Below the pieces are notes generated by a model. It made no database searches and was not told the origin of the DNA. It was given only the letters and a program-made list of their open reading frames with translations. The position numbers were made by a program, and so were the translations under genes. A stretch of DNA of 64,000 nucleotides. Source: JAGIBJ01 sp032119795 (GTDB lineage Bacteria; Actinomycetota; Thermoleophilia; Solirubrobacterales; Solirubrobacteraceae). The DNA lies in contig JAUMFO010000040.1 of assembly GCA_032119795.1 (NCBI GenBank), positions 1 through 64,000 on the forward strand. Direction: 5' to 3'. This document shows, one piece after another, positions 40,766 through 48,221 of this stretch (position 1 is the first letter of the stretch; each line of letters opens with the position of its first letter).

Positions 40766-41224
40766 ATGGCACAGACCCAAGAGACCGTGACCTGGCCGAC
40801 CCCGGACGGCGACGTGACCGTGCCGATCGTCGTGCCCTACGCCCAGACGCTCGACGGGACGCTCGGGGTCAAGCTGACCTCCGTCACGCCGGAGGAAGTC
40901 ACGGCGACCGTCGAGATCGACGATCGCCACAAGCAGCCGTTCGGGCTGGTCCATGGCGGCATGTACGCGCTGATCGCAGAGTCGGCCGCGTCGGTCGGTG
41001 GAGCGTTCACCGTCGTCCCCAAAGGCGGGACGGCCGTTGGCCTGTCGAACAACACGGCGTTCCTGAGGCCGTTCATCGGCGAGGGCACGCTGACGTCGGT
41101 CGCCAAACGGATTCATGCGGGTCGCACGACCCAGCTGTGGGACGTCGAGCACCGCGGCCCGGATGGCAAGCTCTGCGCCACCTCCCGGGTGACGCTCGCG
41201 CTCCGCGGCGGCGAGACCGGCTAG
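40766..41224 (+). CDS. PaaI-type hotdog thioesterase
   Basis: 152-aa single hotdog domain. The signature PFGLVHGGMYALIAESAAS contains the HGG motif and catalytic acidic residue of PaaI/YbgC-like acyl-CoA thioesterases. AVGLSNNTAFLRPFIGEGTLTS is the central strand-helix region. Substrates could be hydroxyphenylacetyl- or 1,4-dihydroxy-2-naphthoyl-CoA type; no neighbouring pathway decides this. It is convergent with nadE and has its own leaderless promoter. Confidence 0.85.
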   Translation: MAQTQETVTWPTPDGDVTVPIVVPYAQTLDGTLGVKLTSVTPEEVTATVEIDDRHKQPFGLVHGGMYALIAESAASVGGAFTVVPKGGTAVGLSNNTAFLRPFIGEGTLTSVAKRIHAGRTTQLWDVEHRGPDGKLCATSRVTLALRGGETG

Positions 41225-41236
41225 CTCGGGGGCAGC

Positions 41237-43039
41237 TCAGCCGGGCGGATAGCGATTCGTGATCGGCACCCGCCGGTCACGAGAGAGCGCCCGGCTGGTG
41301 AGCCGGATGCCGGGTGGGCCCTGACGGCGCTTGTACTCGGCGCGGTCGATCAGACTCAGCGCGCGGTCGACGTGCTCCGCCGGCAAGCCGGTGGCGATGA
41401 GTTGCTCGCGGGAGAGATCACGCTCGACGTAGCCGACGATGATGGCGTCGAGAATCTCGTACGGCGGCAGGCTGTCGCTGTCCTGCTGATCCGGGCGAAG
41501 CTCCGCGGACGGCGGCCGCGTGAGGACCTCGGGCGGGACGATCTCGCCGCCGTCGCGCGTAGAGCGCCATGCCGAGAGTTCGAACACGAGCATCTTCGGG
41601 GTGTCCTTGAGGGGGGCAAAGCCACCGGCCATATCGCCGTAGAGCGTCGAGTAGCCGACCGACGTCTCGGACTTGTTGGCGGTGGTGAGCACCAGCCAAC
41701 CGAATTTGTTCGACAGCGCCATCAGGAGCGTTCCCCGGATGCGGGCCTGCAGATTCTCCTCGGTGAGATCCGGATCGCGGCCCTCGAATGCCGGCGCCAG
41801 GCTTTGCTCGAAGGCAAGGAACGGGCCCTCGATCGGGATCTCGTGCATCGGGATGCCGAGGCGATCGGCCAACTCGCCCGCGTCGCTTCGGGTGCCCTCT
41901 GAGGTGTAGCGCGAGGGCATCGTGACGCCCGTCACCGCATGGGAGCCGAGCGCGTCGACGGCGAGCATTGCCACGAGCGTGGAGTCGATGCCGCCGCTCA
42001 GGCCGATCACCACATGGCCGAAGCCGTTCTTGCGGCAGTAGTCACCGAGGCCGAGCACGAGCGCGGAGTACGCGGCCTCGGTGCTTCCGAGCGCTGGCGT
42101 GACTCGCCCACCGCCGACGGTGTGCACGGCGCCGTCGCCGGCATGCTCGACGGCTTCGATCATCGCGGCGGGCGACGTGGGTGTCGAGACCTCTGCGGGC
42201 GCGCCACCGGTGAGCGTGGCGAGCACCGGGACCTCGGCCGCGAGGGTGCGTGCGGGGCGCCGCCGGCGGGTCTCACGGAGCCGTGCCGCGCCGATCACCT
42301 CGAGGTCGACGTCGCAGAACAGCAGGTCCTCGTCGAATTCCTTGGCGCGGGCGAGGATCGTGCCGTCGTGGCCGATGACCGTCGAACGCCCGTCGAAGAC
42401 GAGTTCGTCCTGCCCGCCGACCAGTCCGCAGTAGGCGACGGCCGCGAGGTTGTCTCTCGCGCGGGTGACGAGCATGCGCTCGCGGCGCTCGCCCTTGCCC
42501 AGGTCATACGGTGACGCGGAGAGGTTGAGCACCAGGCGGGCGCCAGACAACGCAGCCCCGTCCATCGGGTCTCCTGGCTGCCAGATGTCTTCACAGATCG
42601 TGAGTCCGACGCGGTGGCCATCGACCAGAATCGTGGCCGCGCCGGGGCCTTCCTGGAAGTACCGAACCTCATCGAAGACGCCGTAGTTGGGGAGGTGACA
42701 CTTGCGGTAGCTGGCCACCACCTCTCCGCCGGAGAGGACGGCGGCTGCGTTGTAGACGTCCTCGTCGCGCTCGGGCCATCCAACGACGGCGACCAGGCCC
42801 TCGGGCGCTCCAGCGGCCAATTCGGTGATCGCGTCCCGGCAGTCCTGCAGAAAGCGCTCGCGCAGGAGAAGATCCTCGGCGGGGTACCCGGAGATCGCCA
42901 GTTCGGGGAACACGGCGATGCGTGCGCCGCCCGCGGCGGCCGCGTCCATGGCCGACGCGATCCGCCGGGTGTTGCCGACGACGTCGCCGACCGTCACGTC
43001 GATCTGGCAGAGCGCGAGGCGCAGCACGTCAAGGGTCAT
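41237..43039 (-). CDS. nadE: Glutamine-dependent NAD+ synthetase
   Basis: Final step of NAD synthesis, with a fused amidase. 600 aa. The N-terminal nitrilase domain has the Glu-Lys-Cys triad in FPELAISGYPAEDL, YRKCHLPNYGVFDE and LTICEDIWQPG. The C-terminal ATP-pyrophosphatase domain has GLSGGIDSTLVAML, NLQARIRGTLLMALSNKFG, TTANKSETSVGYSTLYGD and the end motif EYKRRQGPPGIRLT. The ATG overlaps by 4 nt the stop of the small membrane protein encoded upstream, so both are likely expressed together. Confidence 0.95.
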   Translation of the reverse strand: MTLDVLRLALCQIDVTVGDVVGNTRRIASAMDAAAAGGARIAVFPELAISGYPAEDLLLRERFLQDCRDAITELAAGAPEGLVAVVGWPERDEDVYNAAAVLSGGEVVASYRKCHLPNYGVFDEVRYFQEGPGAATILVDGHRVGLTICEDIWQPGDPMDGAALSGARLVLNLSASPYDLGKGERRERMLVTRARDNLAAVAYCGLVGGQDELVFDGRSTVIGHDGTILARAKEFDEDLLFCDVDLEVIGAARLRETRRRRPARTLAAEVPVLATLTGGAPAEVSTPTSPAAMIEAVEHAGDGAVHTVGGGRVTPALGSTEAAYSALVLGLGDYCRKNGFGHVVIGLSGGIDSTLVAMLAVDALGSHAVTGVTMPSRYTSEGTRSDAGELADRLGIPMHEIPIEGPFLAFEQSLAPAFEGRDPDLTEENLQARIRGTLLMALSNKFGWLVLTTANKSETSVGYSTLYGDMAGGFAPLKDTPKMLVFELSAWRSTRDGGEIVPPEVLTRPPSAELRPDQQDSDSLPPYEILDAIIVGYVERDLSREQLIATGLPAEHVDRALSLIDRAEYKRRQGPPGIRLTSRALSRDRRVPITNRYPPG

Positions 43040-43452
43040 GGGGCGTCGATCCGTCCGAGGTACTGGCGAACGAACTGCGCCAGCTGAGGGTCGCTCGCGT
43101 CCTTCAAAGGCTGCGTTGCGGTGCCGTTCGTCGCGACGACCTGGCCACCGGGGTCGGCTTTCGACACCAGAGCTTGGCCGGCGGCGCGCGAGGGCTTCGT
43201 GTCGGTCGCGCCGAGTTGCTCGGCGAGGGCATCGATCTGGTCGCGGTCCGCCGGCTTGGAGTACGTCACGACGACGTTGCCGAGCGGCAGCCCATACGGG
43301 CCTTCGGCGTTGGACGTCTGCGCGCTGCTTTGGGCCGCGCCGCTCTGCGTCTCGAGCGAGCTGTGGTCGCGAGCGGCGAGCAGGATGATCGCGCCGCCGA
43401 CGCCGGCAATGACGAGCGCGAACGCGGCGACGACCGGGAGGATCCGCTTCAC
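43036..43452 (-). CDS. Membrane-anchored protein resembling the C-terminal half of DUF3105
   Basis: 138 aa. A basic N terminus and one membrane helix (about residues 5-26) are followed by an exported domain. NVVVTYSKPADRDQIDALAEQLGA and PQLAQFVRQYLGR resemble the second half of DUF3105 proteins, although the Cys/His-rich first half and the LEHG motif are missing. Function unknown. GTG at 43452, with a TACGAT box 6 nt upstream and no ribosome-binding site. It is translationally coupled to nadE, an odd partner. Confidence 0.6.
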   Translation of the reverse strand: MKRILPVVAAFALVIAGVGGAIILLAARDHSSLETQSGAAQSSAQTSNAEGPYGLPLGNVVVTYSKPADRDQIDALAEQLGATDTKPSRAAGQALVSKADPGGQVVATNGTATQPLKDASDPQLAQFVRQYLGRIDAP

Positions 43453-43458
43453 GGGTGC

Positions 43459-43464
43459 ATCGTA
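43459..43464 (-). promoter_or_regulatory. -10 box of a leaderless promoter for the DUF3105-like/nadE pair
   Basis: On the minus strand TACGAT ends 6 nt before GTG 43452. Confidence 0.5.
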
Positions 43465-43524
43465 CTCGTGGCGTCGGGGAAGGCGCCGGTCGCGGGTGCT
43501 GCTCGTGGGCTTGCGGGCGTCCGA

Positions 43525-43628
43525 CCTGTTGAAGGTTGCGGCTCAAGGTTCAACGTCTTACAACCCCTTTGGCGCCTGCAAGAACGGGCTATCCGGGAAA
43601 GGTGGCGCGTTTGCCTGTTGAAGGTTGC
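43525..43628. repeat. Direct repeat pair CCTGTTGAAGGTTGC with AAGGTTGC iterons
   Basis: CCTGTTGAAGGTTGC occurs at 43525-43539 and again at 43614-43628, 89 bp apart. The core AAGGTTGC is repeated in tandem at 43621-43636, and a variant AAGGTTCA is at 43545-43552. The second copy contains the -35 element of the sigma-factor promoter. These look like regulator-binding iterons. Confidence 0.6.
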
Positions 43629-43646
43629 AAGGTTGCAGGGTATGTT
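43618..43646 (+). promoter_or_regulatory. Sigma-70-type promoter of the ECF sigma gene
   Basis: TTGAAG (43618-43623), a 17-nt spacer and TATGTT (43641-43646) form the best consensus promoter in the window, about 35 nt before ATG 43680. Confidence 0.65.
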
Positions 43647-43679
43647 GATCGCAAGCCCTCCGACCGCCCCGGGAACGTC

Positions 43680-44222
43680 ATGAACATCGCCAACACCACG
43701 ACCTTTGAACGCATCTACCGCGAGCACCGTCGCAGCGTGTTCCTTGCGGCGCTGCGAATCACGAACGACCCGGTGATGGCCGACGACGTCACGCATGACG
43801 TGTTCATGCGGCTCTGGCGTCGCCCCGACCGCTTCGACGAGTCGCGCGGCGATCTCGTTCCCTACCTGCGCCTGATGGCGCGGTCGCGGGCTCTTGATCT
43901 CTGGCGTGAGCGCCAGGCGGCCGGTCGCGCCCAAGATCGATTGACGGCAGTGGTTGAGCGGGCAGAGCCGACGACCGCGTCTGACCCGGTCCCGGCGGTT
44001 CTGGCCGACGAGCGCGCCCAGGTCGTTCGGGAGGCATTGGATTGCCTGCCTGAGCCGCAGCGCGAGGCTGTCGTCCTGGCGTACTGGGGCGGGCTCACGG
44101 CGGAGGAGATTTCGCACCGCGTCGACGCACCGCTTGGCACGGTGAAGAGCCGGCTGCGTCTCGGCCTGGCCAAGCTTCGTCCGGTCGTCGCCGAGTCGAT
44201 GCCGATGCTTGAGGCGGCCTAG
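43680..44222 (+). CDS. ECF-type RNA polymerase sigma factor
   Basis: 180 aa. Region 2 (promoter melting, core binding): FERIYREHRRSVFLAALRITND, ADDVTHDVFMRLWRRPDRFDE, YLRLMARSRALDLWRER. Region 4 (-35 recognition): REALDCLPEPQREAVVLAYWGGLTAEEISHRVDAPLGTVKSRLRLGLAKL. It resembles SigK/SigL-like groups that are usually held by RskA-type anti-sigma factors. The nearest RskA-like gene is 3 kb away on the other strand (39665-40663), and a functional link is possible but unproven. The start at ATG 43680 fits the family N terminus. Confidence 0.92.
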   Translation: MNIANTTTFERIYREHRRSVFLAALRITNDPVMADDVTHDVFMRLWRRPDRFDESRGDLVPYLRLMARSRALDLWRERQAAGRAQDRLTAVVERAEPTTASDPVPAVLADERAQVVREALDCLPEPQREAVVLAYWGGLTAEEISHRVDAPLGTVKSRLRLGLAKLRPVVAESMPMLEAA

Positions 44223-44240
44223 TTCGGTCGCTCGAGATGG

Positions 44241-44273
44241 TGGTGGCCCGTGCAGTGGGTGTGCGGGCCCCCA
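44241..44273 (+). terminator. Terminator-like hairpin after the sigma gene
   Basis: TGGTGGCCCG (44241-44250) pairs with CGGGCCCCCA (44264-44273) with one mismatch, 20 nt after the sigma factor stop. Confidence 0.5.
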
Positions 44274-44369
44274 CTAACGCCTCGCACGACGGCCGTCAAG
44301 TGACCGGCCTCCAAGTGTGGGCACCCTCACGTGGAAGAGGCGGAATCCATCGCTAACGTCCTTCCGCGT

Positions 44370-44545
44370 AATCGAACTTGCCGAGTTCGGTGCCGTCCGC
44401 GGCGCCGGAGCGGGGGACCCAATGCTGGCGTTGCACCAACGCCGGCCGGGGCGAATCGCGTGGTCTTCCACGTGTAGCGATCCAACGACGCGCCTGCTCA
44501 GGGCGCAGAGGACCGCGAGCCCGTCAGCTGACCTCGTAGGCAAGG
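44370..44545 (+). ncRNA. c-di-AMP (ydaO-yuaA) riboswitch
   Basis: The conserved ydaO core is present in order: GAGCGGGGGACCCAA (about 44409-44423), a variable hairpin, CGGGGCGAATC (44447-44457), a second stem, GTAGCGATCC, then CCCGTCAGCTGACCTCGTAGGC (44520-44541, split here for length). P1 is CTTGCC (44377-44382) pairing with GGCAAG (44539-44544). It stands directly before an RlpA-like cell-wall gene, the usual target class of this riboswitch in actinobacteria. Confidence 0.88.
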
Positions 44546-44558
44546 CCCCCCGAGGTCA
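44529..44558 (+). promoter_or_regulatory. Hairpin enclosing the ribosome-binding site of the RlpA-like gene
   Basis: TGACCTCG (44529-44536) and CGAGGTCA (44551-44558) are a perfect 8-bp inverted repeat. The left arm is part of the conserved aptamer; the right arm contains GAGG, 4 nt before ATG 44560. Competition between this hairpin and the aptamer could set translation, so the switch probably works at the ribosome-binding site. Confidence 0.6.
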
Positions 44559-44559
44559 C

Positions 44560-45279
44560 ATGCCCCCATATGCCCGCACGCTCACGCGTGCAGCAATTCC
44601 CACGCTTGCCCTGCTCGCAAGCGCAACCGCCGGTGCTCAGGCACAGGCTCCATCTCCGCCCGCGGCCGCACCTGCGCCGGCGGCGCCCACTGCTGTTCCG
44701 GCGGGCGGTGCCCACGTGCTCCCGGCCGTGCCGGCGAGCGGCCGACTCGCTCGAATCGTGGAGCGCCAGCTCACGGTGACGAGCGGCAGCCGAGTGGTGG
44801 TGCGCGGCCGAGCGACCACCGTGCCGATCCACCTTGAACTCCGCGTCGGCTCGACGGGTCGCAAGGTCGGCGAGGCCGACGCCGCTCCCGGTCGACGCTT
44901 TCGGCTTGAGGGCAGCGCCTCGCATGGCGAGCGGTTGCGGCTGCTCGTCACGCGGACGGATGGGGGCCACGAGACGGCTGATCTCCCAGTCGGCGGGGTC
45001 CGCAAGCTTCGGGCGACCACGGCGTCGTGGTACGGCCCAGGGCTCTTTGGCAATCGCACCGCCTGCGGGCAGACGCTCACGACCGGCCTGCGGGGCGTGG
45101 CACACAAGCACCTGCCGTGTGGAACGAAGCTCACCGTCCGATTCCGTGGACGCACGACCAGCGCGACGGTGGTGGATCGCGGCCCGTTCCATGCCGGCCG
45201 CGAGTTCGACCTCACGCAGGCCACCGCTCGCGCCATCGGGTTCAGCCAGGTCGGTCAGGTCTGGGTCTCCGGCCGCTAG
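44560..45279 (+). CDS. RlpA-like double-psi beta-barrel cell-wall protein
   Basis: 239 aa. A signal peptide (about residues 1-28) and an Ala/Pro-rich linker precede a middle beta-rich domain (about 60-140). The C-terminal double-psi barrel follows: ASWYGPGLFGNRTACGQTL, HKHLPCGTKLTVRFRG, and VVDRGPFHAGREFDLTQATARAIG with the catalytic Asp of lytic transglycosylase RlpA. Two cysteines (ACG, LPCG) may form a disulfide. Expression is under the c-di-AMP riboswitch directly upstream, linking wall remodelling to c-di-AMP. Confidence 0.85.
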   Translation: MPPYARTLTRAAIPTLALLASATAGAQAQAPSPPAAAPAPAAPTAVPAGGAHVLPAVPASGRLARIVERQLTVTSGSRVVVRGRATTVPIHLELRVGSTGRKVGEADAAPGRRFRLEGSASHGERLRLLVTRTDGGHETADLPVGGVRKLRATTASWYGPGLFGNRTACGQTLTTGLRGVAHKHLPCGTKLTVRFRGRTTSATVVDRGPFHAGREFDLTQATARAIGFSQVGQVWVSGR

Positions 45280-45300
45280 GTCGACGGGCTTCGGTAGCGC

Positions 45301-45315
45301 GCCCGCGACGCGGGC
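45301..45315. terminator. Short GC hairpin after the RlpA-like gene
   Basis: GCCCGC-GAC-GCGGGC, perfect but with a 3-nt loop and no T tract; a possible terminator between the RlpA-like gene and the SGNH genes. Confidence 0.35.
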
Positions 45316-45320
45316 GGCGG

Positions 45321-45336
45321 ATACCAACGGTATGTT
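45321..45336 (+). promoter_or_regulatory. -10 element overlapping a small dyad before the SGNH pair
   Basis: ATACC-AAC-GGTAT (45321-45333) overlaps TATGTT (45331-45336), which lies about 37 nt before ATG 45374. The dyad could be an operator over the -10. No -35 at the usual spacing. Confidence 0.4.
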
Positions 45337-45373
45337 GACGGGCGTCCCTCTACCGCTCGTCCCAAGGACCCCG

Positions 45374-46267
45374 ATGACCCTCACCCTGCGCGCAGCTGCT
45401 GCGCTGATGCTTTCCGCCTGCTCGTTGGTCGGCGCGACGGCCGCCGAGGCCAAGACGCTGGACGTCACGATCCTGGGCGACAGTTACTCGTCGGGTGTTG
45501 GGGGTGGCGACACGACCGGCGGGCCGTGCTACCGAAGCCCGAATACGTGGGGGCAGGTCTATGGCGGGCTGGCTCGGGCGAAGGGCTTGACCGTCAACGT
45601 GAACAACCTCGCCTGCGGCGGTGCCACGCTCGATAACACGAATCCCCTGAAGAATCTGACCGAGCAGATCAAAACCGTGCCGGACGAGACCGATCTGGTG
45701 CTGCTGACCATCGGCGGCAATGACGCCGGCTTCGGTGAGGCTGTGGCCTTTTGCTTTGCGCCGGTTCTTGCAGGCTCCAATGTCTGTCGCAGCGCCATGA
45801 AGGCCGGGCGTGAATCGATTCCGGAGAATCGGGATCTGTTCGTCACAGCGCTCGAGAAGCTGGGCACCAAGCTGGGGGCGGGGCCAAAGGTCGTCGTCCT
45901 GGGATACCCCTATCTCGCCCTGCCCTCCGGATACCTGCTCGGTGGTTGGGGGCCGACCTATGACTCGGGTGCCGCGATGCGTCTCTGGGGTGATGAGCTT
46001 GAGGCGGCAACCGTGAGTGCGGCCGCCCAGGCCAACGACACCGCTGACCGAGACTTCGTGACGTTCGTCTCGACGAAGGCGCAGTTCGCCGGGCATGAGC
46101 CCGATCCGAACCCCTGGCAGCAGAACCCTCAGCGTTGGATCCTTGAGTGGACGGCGCTTCCGGAGCCCGTCGACTTCTACCACCCGTCGCCGCTCGGGCA
46201 CCAGGTGATGGGCCAGGCCGCGTTCGCGCAGGCTGGCCCCGGCGGCGACTTCGGGGTCAGCAAGTAA
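45374..46267 (+). CDS. Secreted SGNH-fold esterase/lipase, copy 1
   Basis: 297 aa. Signal peptide (LRAAAALMLSACSLVGATAAEA), then GDSYSSGVGGGDT (block I, nucleophile Ser), LACGGATLDN (block II), TIGGNDAGFGEAV (block III with the oxyanion Asn) and YHPSPLGH (block V with Asp/His-type catalytic His). Six or more cysteines suggest disulfides, as in Streptomyces GDSL lipases. ATG 45374 is preceded by AAGGA. Its TAA shares a base with the ATG of the second copy, so the two are one transcript. Confidence 0.88.
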   Translation: MTLTLRAAAALMLSACSLVGATAAEAKTLDVTILGDSYSSGVGGGDTTGGPCYRSPNTWGQVYGGLARAKGLTVNVNNLACGGATLDNTNPLKNLTEQIKTVPDETDLVLLTIGGNDAGFGEAVAFCFAPVLAGSNVCRSAMKAGRESIPENRDLFVTALEKLGTKLGAGPKVVVLGYPYLALPSGYLLGGWGPTYDSGAAMRLWGDELEAATVSAAAQANDTADRDFVTFVSTKAQFAGHEPDPNPWQQNPQRWILEWTALPEPVDFYHPSPLGHQVMGQAAFAQAGPGGDFGVSK

Positions 46268-47142
46268 TGCGCCGGCCACTGCACGCGCTGGCCGCGCTGT
46301 TCGCCGCGGCTGGCGTGCTCTCGACGGGGGCAAGTGCCGCAGGCGCCAAGACGCTCGACGTCGTCTTGCTTGGAGACAGCTACTCGGCTGGCTCTGGCGC
46401 GGGGGAGTATGTCGGCGACTGCACCCGCAGTCCGAACACGTGGGGGGAGGTCTACGGGCAGCTTGCCCGAGCCAAGGGTCTGACCGTCAACGTGACCAAC
46501 GCGGCGTGTGGTGGCTCGACGGTCGTCGAGCTCGACGCACAACTCCCGGCCGTCACGGGCGAGACCGATCTGGTGCTGATGATGACGGGCGGCAACAGCA
46601 CCGACGTGTCGGGCTCGGTCGTGTGGTGCTTCATGCCGCTCTTCGCCGGGCCCAACAGCTGCCGCAGCACCCTTGACGCCTCGACGGCCAAGGCACCCAG
46701 CATCGAAGCCGACCTGCTGACGCGTCTGAACGTGCTGGACGCCAAGCTCCACGCCGGCGCCAAGGTGGTCTACGTCTCCTACCCCTACCTCGCTCCGTCG
46801 GCTGGCTACACCTTGAAGACGTGGTTTGCCTCGTATGACTCGGGCGCAGGCATCCGCCGCCTGGGGGACGCGATCGACGACGCGGTCTTGGGCGCCGCCG
46901 GCGCAGCGAACGCGGCCGCGCAACGTGACCTCGTGACCTTCGTCTCCACGAAGAGTCGCTTCGTGGGCCATGAGCCTGATCCGAGTCCGTGGCAGGAGAA
47001 CCCCAGTCGCTGGATCCACGAGTTCAGTGGGCTGCCGGTGCTCTCGGACGCCTACCACCCGAACCTGCAGGGCCACCGCGAACTCGCGGCCGCCACGATG
47101 GCCGCAGCCGGTCCGGGTGGCGACTTCGGCACCGCCGAGTAG
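46267..47142 (+). CDS. Secreted SGNH-fold esterase/lipase, copy 2 (diverged paralogue)
   Basis: 291 aa, alignable along its whole length with copy 1: GDSYSAGSGAGEY, SPNTWGEVYGQLARAKGLTVNV, FVSTKSRFVGHEPDPSPWQENPSRW, YHPNLQGH, and the same AGPGGDFG end. Block III reads TGGNSTDVSG instead of GGNDAGFG: the oxyanion Asn is kept but the following Asp is lost, so specificity or activity may differ. A signal peptide is present. The ATG overlaps the copy 1 stop. It arose by tandem duplication. Confidence 0.86.
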   Translation: MRRPLHALAALFAAAGVLSTGASAAGAKTLDVVLLGDSYSAGSGAGEYVGDCTRSPNTWGEVYGQLARAKGLTVNVTNAACGGSTVVELDAQLPAVTGETDLVLMMTGGNSTDVSGSVVWCFMPLFAGPNSCRSTLDASTAKAPSIEADLLTRLNVLDAKLHAGAKVVYVSYPYLAPSAGYTLKTWFASYDSGAGIRRLGDAIDDAVLGAAGAANAAAQRDLVTFVSTKSRFVGHEPDPSPWQENPSRWIHEFSGLPVLSDAYHPNLQGHRELAAATMAAAGPGGDFGTAE

Positions 47143-47183
47143 GCACGTCCGCCAGCGGCGCGTAGGCGTTCCGTGGTGCTCTT

Positions 47184-47216
47184 CGAGCGGTCACCATCCG
47201 GTCTGGTGGCCGCTCG
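47184..47216 (+). terminator. Terminator hairpin after the SGNH pair
   Basis: CGAGCGGTCACCA (47184-47196) pairs with TGGTGGCCGCTCG (47204-47216), 13 bp with one G-U, 7-nt loop. Confidence 0.65.
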
Positions 47217-47250
47217 ACGTGGTTCTAGGCCAGGGTCCGGCGGGGGCCGG

Positions 47251-47256
47251 TAGCGT
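47251..47256 (+). promoter_or_regulatory. -10 box of a leaderless promoter for the alpha/beta hydrolase
   Basis: TAGCGT ends 8 nt before ATG 47265. Confidence 0.45.
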
Positions 47257-47264
47257 CAACGGGA

Positions 47265-48098
47265 ATGACCACCGAGCTGACGATCACCGGCACTGGCCCG
47301 CGGCTCTCTGCCACCCGCGGCGGGCCCGACGAGGGGAACGCGCGAGTGGTGATGCTCCATGGCCTCACCGCGACCCGCCACTACACCGTGATGGGGTCGC
47401 GCCACCTGGATCGGCGCGGGATCGTGAACGTGGCCTACGACGCTCGCGGGCATGGCCACTCGGGCCGCGGCCGCGCCCCGGCTGACTACGGCTACCCGCA
47501 ACTCGCCGAAGACCTCGGCGCGGTGATCGCCGCCGTCTGCGGCGCGTCGGAGCCGGTCGTGCTGCTCGGCATCTCCATGGGCGCGCACACGGCCGTGCGC
47601 TACGCCCTCGATCACCCCGAGCGCGTCGCCGGGCTGGTCCTGATCACGCCCGCGCACCTTCCGGGGCCGCAATCAGCTGATCGTTCCTCCTGGGATGCAC
47701 TCGCGGCGGCGTTGCGAGGGCCGGACCCGATCGAGGCGTTCGTGCGGGCCTCGAAGCTCGAGACCCTGCCGGAGGCCTTCCGAGATCAGGTTGCGATGGC
47801 GATCCGCCAACGGATCGGTCGCCACGACGACCTCACGGCCGTGGCGGACGCGCTCCAGGGCGTGCCGGCGTCGTCACCGTTTGACGCGCTCGACGAGCTC
47901 ACGACGGTGACGGCTCCGACGATCGTGGTCGGCAGCCGAGACGAGGTCGATCCGAGTCACCCGCTGGCGGTCGCGCAGCGGTGGGTCCAAACGATCCCGA
48001 ACGCCCGACTCGAACTCGAAGAGCAGGGCAAGTCCCCGCTTGCTTGGCAGGGCGGGCGGCTGGCTCGCTTCGCAGAGGAGCTGGTGGTCGGCGCCTAG
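47265..48098 (+). CDS. Alpha/beta-fold hydrolase
   Basis: 277 aa, cytoplasmic (no signal peptide). The oxyanion-hole motif VVMLHGLTATRHY, YDARGHGHSG, and the nucleophile elbow LLGISMGAHTAVRYAL with Ser are typical of the esterase/lactonase/haloperoxidase group. The acid is probably in VGSRDEVDPSHPL. The usual catalytic His near the C terminus is not obvious: the expected site reads LELEEQGKSPLAWQGGRL. Either it is displaced or the enzyme is altered. Convergent with the HU gene. Confidence 0.82.
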   Translation: MTTELTITGTGPRLSATRGGPDEGNARVVMLHGLTATRHYTVMGSRHLDRRGIVNVAYDARGHGHSGRGRAPADYGYPQLAEDLGAVIAAVCGASEPVVLLGISMGAHTAVRYALDHPERVAGLVLITPAHLPGPQSADRSSWDALAAALRGPDPIEAFVRASKLETLPEAFRDQVAMAIRQRIGRHDDLTAVADALQGVPASSPFDALDELTTVTAPTIVVGSRDEVDPSHPLAVAQRWVQTIPNARLELEEQGKSPLAWQGGRLARFAEELVVGA

Positions 48099-48171
48099 GC
48101 GCCGAGCGGCTCTCGACCGGGAAGCTCTCGTCGCAGGCGGCGAGCGAGGCCCTCGGGAGAGGGAGCGAGGC

Positions 48172-48199
48172 CGCGCGCCGAGCCGAAGCCCGGCGCGCG
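48172..48199. terminator. Terminator between the hydrolase and HU genes
   Basis: CGCGCGCCG (48172-48180) and CGGCGCGCG (48191-48199), 9 bp, with a 10-nt loop, between convergent genes. Confidence 0.6.
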
Positions 48200-48221
48200 A
48201 CACCGCAGAAGAGAAAGACGC

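Noticed and set aside
43541..43575. tRNA-like GGTTCAACG segment near the sigma promoter
   Set aside because: No acceptor stem or cloverleaf could be built around it; it belongs to the AAGGTT repeats.
44349..44481. ATCGCTA (44349-44355) pairing with TAGCGAT (44475-44481) as the closing stem of the riboswitch
   Set aside because: In the ydaO family GTAGCGATCC is an internal conserved segment; the true P1 is CTTGCC/GGCAAG (44377-44382/44539-44544). The other pair may be chance.
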